A stretch of DNA of 34,937 bases from Gnetum montanum (Eukaryota > Streptophyta > Gnetopsida > Gnetales > Gnetaceae): contig MNCI01024020.1 of assembly GCA_015680685.1 (NCBI GenBank), positions 844,941 through 879,877 of the forward strand, given 5' to 3'. A model generated the notes under the pieces. It made no database searches and was not told where the DNA came from. It was given only the letters and a program-made list of their open reading frames with translations. This document shows, in pieces, positions 19,891 through 31,884 of this stretch (the first letter of the stretch is position 1; the number at the start of each line of letters is the position of its first letter). The position numbers and the translations under genes were made by a program.

Positions 19891-21263
19891 AAATTTTCAT
19901 ACTTTGAAAACTAAATAAGGAAAAGGAGTTTTTTCATGAAATTGGGATCCAAAGGAAGCTAGAGAAGCTAGAAAAGCTTAGAATAAAAAAATGCTTAAAG
20001 AGGGCTTAGGAATATGTGTAGAAAGGAGATTCAGTAGGAGATTAATTGCCAAGTAGTATAAAAATTGGATGCACCAAGGTGGAAAAAGGGTTTTAAAAGT
20101 AAAATGCCTAAGTGATAATGAAGTTAACCATCCTATCTAAGGAGTACGCAAGTGGGTCCTTCCCATAGCAGGCTCATGTCCTTAATGCCCTTGCATGCCC
20201 TCAAACTAAGAAGTCCATGGGCCTGAAGGATGAGTAATGGTTGTAGATTGTTAAAAATCAAATCACTAGAGAAACCATCAAAGAATTAAGATCATCTCAA
20301 AATAAACCCATCGGTACAATCATGAGAAAAGGTAATGAGGTAGTACATGGAAGGAATAGGTGGAGGAGAGAGAGTGTGTATGAAATGGAGTCCCACATTT
20401 TGGTCACATGAAGTTCCTTGTCATTAGTATGACCTGATGGCTTATATCCTTAGTTAGAATCAAGACCATCCACTTCTAGTGAGTTCACATTGGCAAATTT
20501 AAACCATTCCATCCCAAGGCATAGAAACATCCTCACAAATCACTCATAATTCCAAAGAAGGAAGAAAAGAGGAGCAAGATGTGAAAAGGACCTTAGTTAG
20601 AGGGGTGCCTTTAAGCATGGGTAACATGTCTTTCCAGCCTCATAAATAATGCTTGTAGTTCATTATTATGTCTAAGGGATGTGCTTTGAATTTCCATTAT
20701 TATCTTTTTTTTCAAATGGGAACCACATCATGCAAAAACATTACTTCCTATTTATTGGTTAACATAGGAATGGTGAGGAATCCATTGAAATACTCATGCA
20801 ACCCCATATGGTAGGAAGGTGCAAAAGGTGACAAATTCCTTTAAAGCCACATCCTTATTTATCCACTTAATTTGTCCCAAGTTTGGAAAGTACCAAGGTC
20901 ACAAATTTATTGTAAGTTGTTATTAAGAAAGAACCACAAATTTCAAAAATGAGGAAATACCATAGAGTTATGTGGAATGGTGGATGATGTGAACTCACTA
21001 CCTGATATCATGAAAAGAATTAATGTTTCATTAATTAACATCAACATTCTTAAGATGAAATCCAGTAATTTGTAATTAAGTAAACTATTCAAGTTACAAA
21101 CCACCATCAATTAGTAGTTGTATTCGACACCAAAGTCCTAATGATAATAAAGAAAAGAAGACACATAAGAAAAGTCCAAATAAGGAAAAATATAGAAAAA
21201 ATTGTAAAATATTCAAGAAAATGAAAAAATATGAAAAATAGCATAAGACACAAAAGTTAAAAA
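19891..21263 (-). other. Non-coding spacer between integrase and extra ORF
   Basis: No frame is recognised on either strand. Athila-type elements are known for long non-coding gaps between pol and the downstream ORF, which would explain this. Short AT- and AAAATA-rich tracts occur near 21170-21250. Confidence 0.4.
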
Positions 21264-22559
21264 CTAAGAAGCCATCCATATAATATCAGCATGGATGAAC
21301 ATCTCCTCCATGACTAAGTTGGAAGGAGGAGATTTGGAAGATTGAATGTGCATGTTCATCAGTTGAGCCTTTTGTTCATTGGTTATTTTTGTTTTGAGGA
21401 AAGGATTAAGTTGTTGAGTGTTGACCAAAAATATTTTACTTGGGCTATCAAGATGATGTATCATCATGGACCCAGATGAAAAGGTTTTGTATATAATGTA
21501 AAGGCCCTTCCATAAAGTTTGAAACTTTGTCCATTGAGGCATGTGCATGGGGTTTTAGTAGAGTACCTTATCTCTTGGTTGAAACTTTACCTTCCAAATC
21601 TTAAGGTCATGATGTTGTTTATTATGTCCCTTGTGTACTTTATTTGATGACAAGGCCACTAATCTATTATAGTCTAATGTGTTGAGATTCATTAGTCTTT
21701 TTCTTTAGGCTAGACTTAAGTCAAAGTTAACGTCATAGGCTATTGAAAGTGTACAAAGCTTAGCTTGGATGGGAAGCATTGGAAGTTTTCCATACATGTG
21801 CTCACAAGGAAAATGTCCAATAGGAAGTTTCCACATTTAACGATAAGCTCAAAGAGCATCATTGAGTTTGTTGCTCTAGTCTTTCCTATATTTACTAACT
21901 TTTCATCTTAGTAGTTTGATAATTTCTTTATTAGTAACCTTAACTTGGTTGTTAGATTGGAGGTGGTAAGGAGTTCTTAGTTTATGTTCAACCCCAAAGC
22001 ATTGCATGAGATTTTGAAAAGTGGCATTTTTAGAGTGTGTCCCATTATTAGAAACTAGTGCTTGTGGTACACGAAACCTATTGATAACAATCTGTTGTCA
22101 AACCATGTTGCCATAGAGGCCCTTCCATGCATGTAGTCATCCCTCCATCACATTGGCACCTATCATAGAAATAGAAGAAGTGATGGGCATCTTAGAAGAT
22201 CATGGGCCAATAATATCCTACCATAAGGATCTTAATGATCATCATCTTCCTAGCATAGTGGCCTCCAAAAGGGCCTTAATGTTTGTCTTGGAGAACTCAT
22301 AGTTGATTTGCATCAGGGACACACCATTATAAAGGTTGTCATTTATTTTCATAAAATATTTGGCCTGATGAAAAACCTTCTATTTCTTCTTGTGGTCTTG
22401 TTGCTGTGACATCTCTTGTATGAGTAGAGAGAAAAGGATGTTATCATACTAGTTGGTTTCTTTGGAATCTTGCTCATTAACAACACTAGCAAAGAGGAGC
22501 TCATTAGGAAATTAATCAAATAATGGTCTCTTCTCCTCTTTTCTATCCATTTGTAATTG
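21264..22559 (-). pseudogene. Integrase, minus-strand element
   Basis: Ty3/gypsy integrase would insert the cDNA copy into the chromosome. On the minus strand an N-terminal remnant is followed by FRVPQALVSNNGTHSKNATF (second catalytic Asp is Asn, at 22047-22049), then VEHKLRTPYHLQ, QVKVTNKEI (catalytic Glu is Lys), NKLNDAL, KVHKGHN and the C-terminal WTKFQTLWKGLYIIYKTFSS. Compared with the plus-strand copy, about 165 bp around the first catalytic Asp are missing near 22110. Stops are frequent. The last 94 codons (21548-21264) are open, in the region following the GPY-type motif (LWKGLYII). Confidence 0.75.
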
Positions 22560-24010
22560 AGACAAGTGATTAGCTACCATGTTCTTGGTCCCATTTCAAT
22601 CTACCATTGTTAGATCAAACTCCTAGAGGATCACTAGCCACCGTATGACACGAGGGCTCATCGTTGGCTTGTTTATTAAGAATGGAATGGCACTATGGTT
22701 AATGTGCACAAAAAATTTGTATTCAAGAACATAATGCCTAAATTCCTCTAATGCATACACCATCAACATAAGCTCCTTTTTGTTGGTGGTGTAGTTGAGT
22801 TGTGCACGCACAATGCTTCTACTTACATAGTGGATGTAGTATGGACATTGTCAATCATCCATCTATGTAAGTATAGTTTCTAAGGCATAGTTTGATGCAT
22901 CCATCATGATGTGGAATAGCCTAGAATAGTTTGGTGCTTGTAGAATTAGAGTTTCTATGAGGTTCTACTTGAGTTGGTGGAATGCATGCTCACATTCCTT
23001 GGTCCAAATGAATGATGCATGTTTCTTTGTAAGTTCCACTAATGACTTCGTGACCTTTGAGAAGTTTTTTATGAATAGCATGTAGTAGTCAGTGTGGCCA
23101 AGGAATGACCTCATGTCCTTTAGGGTCTCTGGTGTTTTAGTTATCCCTTAGATGACCCTTATTTTCTTAGGGTTTACCTTGATCCATTTGTTCGAAATTC
23201 TATGCCACAAAACAATGCCCTATTTGACCATCAAATGGCTCTCTTGTCAATTGAGCCTCAAGTTAGTTTCTCAACATCATTAAAGAACTTACTTCATGAA
23301 GTCCAAGGCTTGCTCAAAGGTAGCCCCATAGGTAGAGAGGAATTCATACATGAGGACTTCTACCTCGTTACTAATTTGTTGTTAGAAGTTTCTAAGGACT
23401 AACCATTGGAATGTGGCGAAAGCGTTGCATAGGCCAAAGGGCATCTTTCTGTATGCAAAAGTCCCCTAGGAACTTGTGAACATTATCTTGGCATAGTCCT
23501 TTGGTGCAACCTAGATTTGGTTATAGCCACTATAACCATCCAAAAAGCTGTAGTAAAAATGCCCCATGATAGTATCTAGGACTTGGTCCACAAATGATAA
23601 TGGAAAATGATCTTTCTAAATGGCCATATTCAATAGTGAAATGTCTATATAGACTCTACACTTTTCTCCTTTCTTTGGCATGATAACAAGTGGGCTAACC
23701 CACTTACTATACGCAATGGGATAAATGAACCTAATCTTGAGGAGTTGTTCAATTACCTCCTTGATGATTTACTTGAGTTTTGGGTTCAAGAATTTTTGTG
23801 GTTACCTCTTTCATTTAATGGAGGAATCTAGATAAATTCTATGCTCTCATATCCTTGGATCAATTCCTGTTAACTCATGATACGACTAGACAAAGGCCAT
23901 TCACCATTTGTTGATAATATCCAACAATTTCTTTTTCTACGTAGGAGTAAGTGTTGCATTGATAATTACTAGCTTTCCATTACTTAGAAATGCATACTCC
24001 ATTCTTAATA
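22560..24010 (-). pseudogene. Reverse transcriptase and RNase H, minus-strand element
   Basis: In minus-strand order: a linker MEYAFLSNGKLVIINA-like; RT with FIPL/IYPIAYSKWVSPLVIMP, HFPLSFVDQVLD and FLDGYSGYNQI (first catalytic Asp kept); MPFGLCNAFATFQ; then LMYEFLSTYG where the family has a MDDF box (23343-23351), so both catalytic Asp are lost and one codon is added. A SFLGHTDYYMLFI segment follows, then RNase H with MMDASNYALE, ELMLMVYALEEFRHYVLEYK and VHINHS (Asp to Asn in the HTDH motif). Stops break the frame about every 30-60 codons. These domains copy element RNA into DNA; here they cannot. Confidence 0.85.
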
Positions 24011-24395
24011 GTAGAACCTTTAATTCAAGGGGCTCCTACTTAATAGTTTTAGGGATCTCCAACTCTCCCGAATTGATCTCACTTTGTGCATTTGAGAGTT
24101 AGTGATGGAGATGCTCCAATGTATCAATGCTTTTCACATAGGAGCTGGTGAGGTTCTCAGCTGGTTCCATGCATATTGTTGATCCATCCTCATTTTCAAT
24201 TGTTAGCCACTAAGTGCCCTCCTATTTAGTGGCTAGTGTGTATAGGCACCTTTGAACCTCTATGATGTTTGCACACTAACTACATGCATGAAATGATGTG
24301 CTCTTGATAGTTCATAGTTTTCACATGGAGTGGTATCGTATGTCATTGTATGTAATGGATGGAACTCTATTTTTCTCAATTTTTACAAATTTATT

Positions 24396-24959
24396 TTAAT
24401 TGAAAATTTCCAAGGAAATTTCTTTGATTCCCAACCTTATGTTTATGATGCTTAACGATGCTCTTCCCATGATGATAGGGAAGTTCCCTTTTGCTATTAT
24501 TAGAAAATCAATAGGATATGACCATCCACAAATGGTGATCATGATGTCTTCCATCAATCCCAAAGGAATAGTGATGGATTGGTCTATAAACTCCAATCTA
24601 ATATTACTCTATTTTAAAGGGGATAGGTTCTAGGCTTTGTACATTTCTTTCCGAAATTAAGTTAACTTTGGAACTTGAGTCCAAAAGAGCCTCACACAGT
24701 TCATTTTCACTAATCTTTAAGTATATAAGAGGACTTTCAAGATGAAATATCTTCATGGGAAGATGGCCAACCTTAATCCAATTTGTGACCACATGGGTTA
24801 ACAGGATAGTATGCAACTGGGGAGCACTTTGGTTCAAACATTGCTCGATAGTAATTTTAGAGGTGTAAGTAATAGGGTTAATAGCCACAAGTGTTTGTGA
24901 GAGCTTTGTGGGGCTATTGATTTTGAAGAATGATCTTTTACGAGGCTTGGAATTAGATC
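24396..24959 (-). pseudogene. Aspartic protease, minus-strand element
   Basis: The open pieces 24888-24604 and 24596-24396 read in series. ALLDSSSKVNLIS is the active-site region, with DSS in place of DSG. It is followed by DIMITICGWSYPIDFLII and FPIIMGRASLS, the flap and C-terminal hydrophobic parts. The same order appears in the plus-strand copy (ALLDSGFSVNLIS; DIVITVCGWSYPINFLVI; FPIIMGRMWLS). It would have cut the gag-pol polyprotein. The Gly-to-Ser change in the catalytic triad and a stop between the two pieces make it inactive. Confidence 0.8.
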
Positions 24960-25800
24960 ACTGAACTGAGGAGTTGACTATAAGTTTACCACCCTCGTAG
25001 TATTTCTTTATGGTGGATGTGTAGGTATCTCACCTTGCATGAATGGAGTAGGTGGTAGAGGAGTTAAAGATGATGGTGTAGAAGTGGGAGAGTGTTGAGA
25101 AGGGTAGTAGGAAAATGGAGACTACCCCCTTGGAAAAGGTTCTCTGTAGTATTCAAAGAATAATAGTGATGTGGGAAGGAAGTGTGACTAGAAGAGTCAA
25201 GTGGAAAGATGAGCTGTTGAATGTAATACCCATATGGATCTAGTTGCTAATAAGGCTACTACTACCTTGGAGGTGGCATTCCCCATGATTGTGGGTGTTT
25301 CCACTGTTGGTATTACTCCTAAGGTTGAGGTGGCACTCCACTTTGATAGTAAACTTGAACTACTATGAATAGTTTCCTTGTGGATAAGACAACCACCTAG
25401 GTGCTTGCCATTTTACCAATATAGGATTTAGAGCATACATCCTAGATTCTTGTATTATAGGGATAGAGTTCTTGGGATGTTTATATTAATAGATATCACA
25501 CCCATCATCATTGAACTTGGAATTTGCAACCTCCTATACTACTACAGATTTGCCATTAGCTTTATGATGTTCATGTTTAGCCTTATTCCATTTTTCTCAC
25601 ATCCATAACCTCTTTGATCTCTAATTTCCTCTATAATCTTTAGAGTATTTTGAAATTTCTAATCTAAGGAGTCCCACATCTTATCAATGTTAGATGATAT
25701 TTCAATAATGGATGTTTGGATCGGTAAGCTTTTCCTTTGCATCACTTCATCAAGTGGTGCTTTGTTGGCACATTTCTTCCATTTCATGGAGTAGGGAGTT
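24960..25800 (-). pseudogene. gag C-terminal part, minus-strand element, 5' truncated
   Basis: Recognised by comparison with the plus-strand gag. IDKMWDSLD and KFQNTLKIIEE near 25600-25700 match DQLWDSMDNKFQAILKIVEE. VANSKFNDDGCDIY and YKHPKNS near 25450-25540 match VANSDLDDDGKCDVY and YKNPKGC. KRSFFKINSPTKLSQTLVA near 24900-24960 matches KKRPFF...NPPKPLHTLVV. In between is a Pro/Thr/Tyr-rich degraded stretch. No gag N-terminus, primer-binding site or 5' LTR can be found to the right, so the element is truncated near 25800. Confidence 0.7.
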
Positions 25801-27600
25801 GTTAAGAAAAGTTCATTATAGAATTTTATTCTAAAATTCTAATTATCAAGACTACCCTTATAGCTATAATGTATGCAAGTCTCAAAGATGCAAATGATTT
25901 TAGATTTTGCAGTGTTGTGTTGGTAATTCATTGTGTTCAAAAGGTATTGTATTTTGTGGTGAATAGTTGGGTAGAAGACCATACATGAGGGAATAATTAT
26001 AGATTTCATGTATGATAGACATCAATATTAACTCATAAAGAAAACTGCTAACATATACAAGTAATATAACAATTATGATCATGACGATGATGGTACATTA
26101 GTGCCTTGGTATTTTTGGAAAGGGAGTTGCTCAAAGTGTCTAAAGACACCATAAAAAGAAGGGAAGATGAGATGATGAGTTAGGTTGGTAACAATGAAAT
26201 AAAAGAAGGGAACACAACATCCTTTAGTATGGTCACGTAGATGCTAAGGACAATAATGGGTTTTTGACATATGTTTCCCTGTTGATACCTTGGTAAGACG
26301 TTGAGTATCTCTAATAAATTTTGTAAATGATTAAAAAAAAATACCAACCCCAACACCTATTGAGTAGCAACACACTCATCTACCAACATCTTTGGATAAT
26401 GATTTTTTAAAAGTTAAAGTGTATGAGAAGAAATTTTTTTTAGGTCTTTAACTGCCCATTCCTTCATTGCATTTTGATGCTTGACCATGATTTTCCTTAC
26501 GACCATTACCCTTAAAGCATGAGAAATACCGTAGGGCTAGATCACTAATATATTGATCCAGTGGTTAGCTGAATATAGAATCCATGGCAAGGTTTTATAG
26601 AGCATTGATTTGTTATTTTCTTTTAAGCCTAGTATTCTTGCATTTCTCATAGATAATGTTAGCTTGGAGAAAGGAAGAGTTCCAAAATTGCAACCAAACA
26701 TCCTTCTACAAGCAGTTTTGATCCAAGAAGGCCCACTCCTCAGATCTCATAGCCATTGAAATTACCCTCTGTGATGGCAATCTCACTGCTAAGAAATCCA
26801 TAAAAACCCATGACCAAATTCATCATATTTTCCATTGATTCTGTGAATTTAAGTCTACAATAAAGGCATTTTACACTTCAAGATTGATGAAGGATAGTGC
26901 TTAGCTTTAGATAGTATCATGCTTGGTGTTTAATTTTGAGATTTTTCCTAGGTTGCTTTTATAGATCTATTTTTGCACAATATTAGACTCCTATTAAGAT
27001 TTTCCATAGAAAATATTATGCTGTTGAAAAGCCTCAAGAGCAATTTAATAGTAATGTCTTAATGAAATTGCTTGTTTGAGCATAGAGGATATAGGAAACT
27101 CTTTGATACTTTGATGGGATTGAAATAGCTTCTTTATTTCTTAAAGTTTATTACCTTGGTATTTCAAACAAGAAATTGTTAAATTTTTTGAAAGCTCTGT
27201 TAAATGTAATCTTTAACAACTATTAACTAGCCAAAATAGGGACTCGTACTTTGTAGTTTATGTAGTGATTTTTAGTAATATAATAAAATTGTCTTTATGA
27301 AATTACTTGTTGAGCTCAGAAAGTTTAGACAATTTGTAATTATTGAATTAAGAATAGCTTTATTCTAAAGTGTTTACTCGTATAAATTAATCTTGCTTAA
27401 ATATTTAAGGCTTTACACAAATATGCTTTCTTTTCTCTTTCTAAGTCCACTAAATCTCATTCTATTTCTAGTTTTCTTGTGGAACTTTCTCTCTAGGGGA
27501 AATTAAGAGTATATTGGTAGAATTGTGCTTAAACGTTTTTGCAAAAATGTATTTGTTATAAGTAGGTATTATAAGTGGTAAATTATATTTTCATACAATT
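25801..27600. other. No gene seen; AT-rich filler between two elements
   Basis: No motif is recognised in six frames. An imperfect duplication is visible: about 27045-27150 and 27285-27385 share GTCTT(A/T)ATGAAATT(G/A)CTTGTT and a later AATAGCTT(C)TTTATT block. The minus strand near 26650-26780 has protein-like fragments but no known family. Confidence 0.35.
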
Positions 27601-28428
27601 TGATATTGAAGTAGCTGTGATATCAGGTATGCAATATCGTGGCCCAAGATGTGATATCATACATTTGATATTGCAGGGTTACTCCCGGGTCTATAAATAT
27701 AGCCCTAGGCACATGATTAAGAGTAGTTTTTTGGTAGTTAAGTAGGGAAACTCTTGCAGTTTGTTCATTTGAGAGTTAGAATATTTTCCAAGTGCCTGCA
27801 GTAGGAGATCTAAGTGTGATCAAATCTTTATTTAAGCATTGATGTACTTGAACACATCATTATGTTGGCAATAAAGACGAGCTCTTTGATTCACCTTGCA
27901 GCACTTAAGACTTTCTTTCTTATGCATTTATATATTGCGATTTCATGTAATTTTCATTATTGTTATTCATGTAGTAATTAATTCTGATTAATCAAGAAAC
28001 TCATTAAAATACACAAGCACAACCCCTTCGAACATACATGTGACACTATGTAGCATAGAAATAGTTAGCGTTTGACAACCCAGTAGTGTTTACACAAAGT
28101 TCAGGATGTGTCTAGGAAGTGGAAACGATTACTTGTGTTAGGCTAGATTATACCATAGTTTACTTAGCATTTAGTTACTCTTACTTTCATTCTTGTTCTA
28201 GGTGAGTAATTTGATAAAACACAAAATAATAAAAATCTTATGCTTCAGTCTCACTTAATCATACAATTGTATTTCAGAAGTGGGACTGGAAAGACAATGA
28301 ATAGACAACATGCACACACTATTTAGCTCTAGCATACTTAGTAATTATAGTCTATGGAATTTTACTGAATTGCATGTGAATGCCTATGATTCATATGGTT
28401 GGGTGTAGGGGTACGTTGCCGCTCATCA
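27601..28428 (+). mobile_element. LTR E, 5' LTR of the plus-strand Athila-like element
   Basis: About 828 bp beginning TGATATTGAAG and ending GCTCATCA. TATAAATA lies at 27692-27699 and AATAAA at 27870-27875, followed by a T-rich R/U5 with the block GATTCATATGGTTGGG near the end that is shared with LTRs A-C (there on the minus strand). The primer-binding site follows after one base. The start is set by aligning ATGCAATATCGTGGCCCAAG with ATGCAATATTGTAGCTCAAG of LTR A. The 3' LTR is not in the window, so neither target duplication nor age can be judged. Confidence 0.8.
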
Positions 28429-28429
28429 T

Positions 28430-28447
28430 TGGCATTGTTGCTGGGGA
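28430..28447 (+). other. Primer-binding site for tRNA-Asp
   Basis: TGGCATTGTTGCTGGGGA sits 1 nt after the LTR. It matches the complement of the plant tRNA-Asp 3' end except for four G-to-A or C-to-T differences. A tRNA-Asp primer is characteristic of Athila/Calypso-type Ty3/gypsy elements (from memory of that group). It would prime minus-strand cDNA synthesis. Confidence 0.75.
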
Positions 28448-28596
28448 CTATAGTTCTACGTGTGCTATCTAAACTGAGTGATAGTAAGTAACCTCATTGT
28501 TCGAATCCTAAGAGTCAAATCTTATGAAAATAAAAATTATTATTATTATTAAATTAAACCTTAATTGCACACTACCTATAAGTTCATTAACATAAA

Positions 28597-31020
28597 ATGT
28601 CTTCTCATAGGAGCCCATCTTCGCCTAGGGTAGTCTAGGTGCCTTAGTAATATCAGGTGGTATATGCTCATCTTGATGAATATGTACCAGACTTCACCTT
28701 TATCTTGCATCAAGATGAATTATTGTGGTGGTGTGACATGGAAGGCAACATTTTGTTGCCACCTGATTGATATGTTCTAATAATGCTCCAACTAATGCTT
28801 GCATGACACAGGCTTCAACATCTTCATGGAGAATACAAGATGTGAGATCCTGATTCAAGAGATTATCATCCCACTAAAGCACAAAGGTTAAGGGATTGTT
28901 AGCTAGAGCACCAACATGAGCTTGTGAAGGGCAAGGGTTCAAACACTTTTCCACCTCCACTTGGCCCATTTGATGGAGGAAACCACTTCTTTAGTGATTC
29001 TCCTCTATTTGACTTTGTTCTAGGAGCCCTCAACCATAACATGCAATCCACAATTCATAATCTAGATTCTAGTGAAAATAGATCCAATGACAAAAATGGA
29101 TTTGAAGAGGTGAGTCAAGATAGGGGAGAAAAAGGAGGTCATGATCACGATCGTGGTCATAAGCATCAAAGGAAGGGTGATAGGCATTAATGCAGAGCAA
29201 GTTCATCTTCTTCTTCCCCTTCATCTGGCATAGATTGTGGCCATAGAAGGAATAACCATGATGAAGGTGATCGATGAGACTAGAACAACAGAAGGGATTT
29301 TTGGGATAGTTGTGATCAAAGATGTGGGTAATGCATAGAGACCCATCATCAAGAAAGGAGGGCTAGTAGAGAACATTGTAAGCACCAACACCATGGCCTT
29401 GATGAACCTCTACTTGCCACTCGAGGCATGTTGAACATTGTAGAGGCCATGAGAATTCCAATAAGGCATGTGAAGAATAGTAGAATAAAAAGGTTGGACA
29501 TGAACAACATCCCTCAGTTTGAGGGAGGATATGATGCTAATGCACAAAATCATCTTTAGGGCTTTCAAGATGCATGTGCCTTGTAGAATATTGAGAATGA
29601 CTGGTAGCAGCTGAAATTATTTCCAAGTACACTCATAAAGTAAGTAGAAAATTGCTACCGATCCTTGGAACCAAAATCAATTAGGTAGTGGAGTATGATT
29701 TTGGAATTGTTCAATGAAAAATATCAAACGTACTCCTGAGTATCCAATCTAAGGAAGTAGATTCAAGGGTGGAAATAAGGAAATCATGAGCCCTTGGATG
29801 CTACTATTGGTTGATACTACTCTCTATTGCATAGGTGTCCTAGCCATGGATACTCTCAACTTGATTAGCTTTGCCATATCATAGATGGGTTATGGTCTAA
29901 AACTAGAAAAATCCTTGGCATCTATGCCCAAGGGAGATTGAAAAAGTTAAGTGCCTATCAGATCCAAAAATTAATTCAGTAGGTAGCCAAAGAGGAGGGA
30001 GAATTGAGAGAGAGAGAAAATGTAGAGGAGTACAACATGGACCCTGCTATATGCAAAAGGAGGGTTTAATTTTGTGATAGTGAGGATGAATTAACCAGAG
30101 ATGAGGTGGGTAATCAAAAAATCTTGTCACTTCAAAAATTTCAATCTAAAATCATAGCTAAGGTTGACCAATTATGGGACTCTATGGACAACAAGTTTCA
30201 AGCTATCTTAAAAATTGTTGAAGAGTCCAAGAAGTAAAGTGGTGAGCATGAGTGCTAGAGATGTAATGAAGCTAAATGTTCCATATCTAAGGGTCAGGGT
30301 AAAATGGCTATGATAGAGATGGTTGCGAATAGTGACTTAGATGATGATGGTAAGTGTGATGTTTACTAGTACAAAAATCCCAAAGGATGTTGCCCAATCT
30401 TGTCACACTTGCAGAAATTTGGGGTGTATGCCTTACATCCACGACTTGCACAAAGGCAAACACCCAAAAGATTGCCTTATCCATAAGGCAATGCTCGATA
30501 GTTCCACCAACCATAGCATTACTATTTGAGTGGAACTCCATCGCAATCCTACAAATTGTACTAGCAATGGCAACAACACAATTGTGGGCATTTCACCTTC
30601 AAGATAGCAGTACCCTTACTTATAACTAGATTCCTATGGTTACTATGTTTAGCAACCTTCATCTCCATGGGACTCCTCTAGTCATGTTGCTACTTACCAA
30701 CCTCACCACTACCCTGTTTAAGTATACCAATCACCCTATCCAAGGAAGGATGCCACCTACTATCCTTATGCACCTCCTATCCCTACACCTACTCCTTCAT
30801 CTCCTACATAGCTACCATCTACTCCATGCATGTAGGATGAATTGCTTACCCAACTACAGTAAAGAAATGCTACAAGGGTAGTTAATCTACAATCGGTTAA
30901 CTCGCCAAGTAGGTCAGAACCACAAACAAAGAAAAGACCTTTCTTCTGACTTTGCAATCCACCAAAGCCCTTACACACATTAGTGGTTCGTAACCCTACT
31001 CCTCCACCTTCCTCTACCTC
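28597..31020 (+). pseudogene. gag, plus-strand element
   Basis: The probable start is ATG 28597 (M-S-S-H-R-S-P-S), the first Met in the frame that continues through YAHLDEYVPDFTFILHQDEL. A 88-codon open piece (28924-29187) ends in a His/Asp/Arg/Lys-rich run. The conserved middle is RLDMNNIPQFEGGYDAN (about 29500), followed by a capsid-like helical stretch, a coiled-coil-like DQLWDSMDNKFQAILKIVEE near 30160-30230, a CWRCNEAKC stretch near 30250-30280 that looks like part of a zinc knuckle (only Cys-x-x-Cys clear), and a Pro/Tyr/Thr-rich tail. Gag forms the virus-like particle and binds element RNA. Many stops, most TAG or TAA, break it. Conservation with the minus copy and the 15172-15437 piece confirms the call. 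Confidence 0.7.
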
Positions 31021-31079
31021 ACCTTTATCTAAGTCTCCTTCAAATCAAAATCCCTCTCAAATCCATACTATAATGCTAA

Positions 31080-31600
31080 CCTATGATGTATCTAATTGGA
31101 TTCAAGCTGGTAGCCTATCCAAAAAGTTAGTTGATGCCTAGAGTCCCTTAGTATATTTGCAAATTACTAGGAATAAGCCTTGTAAAGCTCTTCTTGACTC
31201 TGGTTTTAGTGTTAATCTGATCTCGCATGAAATGTACACAATGTGGAACCTTCCTCCCTTGAAGAAGAGAAACATTCAGTTGGAACTGGTGGACTAGTCT
31301 ATCACTGTTCCATTGGAACTAGTAGTAGACATTGTAATCACCGTTTGTGGATGGTCATATCCCATCAACTTCCTAGTAATCAAGATGGAAAACTGTAAGG
31401 GGGACTTTCCAATTATTATGGGAAGGATGTGGTTAAGCACCGTTGATGCCAAAATGGACATTAGTAATCTTTCCTTGGAGATATCAAAAGAAAATGAATT
31501 TGGAAAGATCAAGAAGAAGATGGTTCCATGTATCACATACAACAATTTAGGGTACCATTGTGTGCAGAAGTTATGGTCAGTAAAGTGAACATCTATCTTT
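31080..31600 (+). pseudogene. Aspartic protease, plus-strand element
   Basis: ALLDSGFSVNLIS has its catalytic Asp-Ser-Gly intact at 31196-31204. The following open frame 31313-31588 gives DIVITVCGWSYPINFLVI, FPIIMGRMWLSTVDAKMD and a Lys-rich end. Stops upstream and between the pieces (near 31296) prevent a full protein. In the element this would process gag-pol. The opposite-strand ORF at 31294-31608 is a shadow of this domain. Confidence 0.8.
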
Positions 31601-31884
31601 GCATGCAAGCAATGTGTACTAGAAGTTGAAATCTAGAGATGTCTATATGCAGCATCCACAAAATAGGAAGGCACCCAGTGGCTGACAGCTGATTCTAGCA
31701 GCAATACATTATGCATGGAACCTATTGAGGGCCTAATGTACGAGTATGTTGCGAATATGGATGAACTCAAGCAAGTTCATCACCAACTCTCTAAAAGAGT
31801 AAATGATGATGTCAATTGGGAAGAGTTGGAGATTCCTAACAATTTTAAATAAGATCCCCTTGAATTGGAGAACTACTAGCTACA

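Noticed and set aside
26640-26780. Minus-strand protein-like fragments in the filler between elements
   Set aside because: No consistent frame or family; not supportable as a gene.
28498-28508. Second GTTCGAATCC word as a SINE or tRNA
   Set aside because: It lies in the retrotransposon leader just after the primer-binding site, with no other tRNA features.
31294-31608. Antisense ORF of 104 codons
   Set aside because: Shadow of the protease frame on the other strand, which has clear homology.
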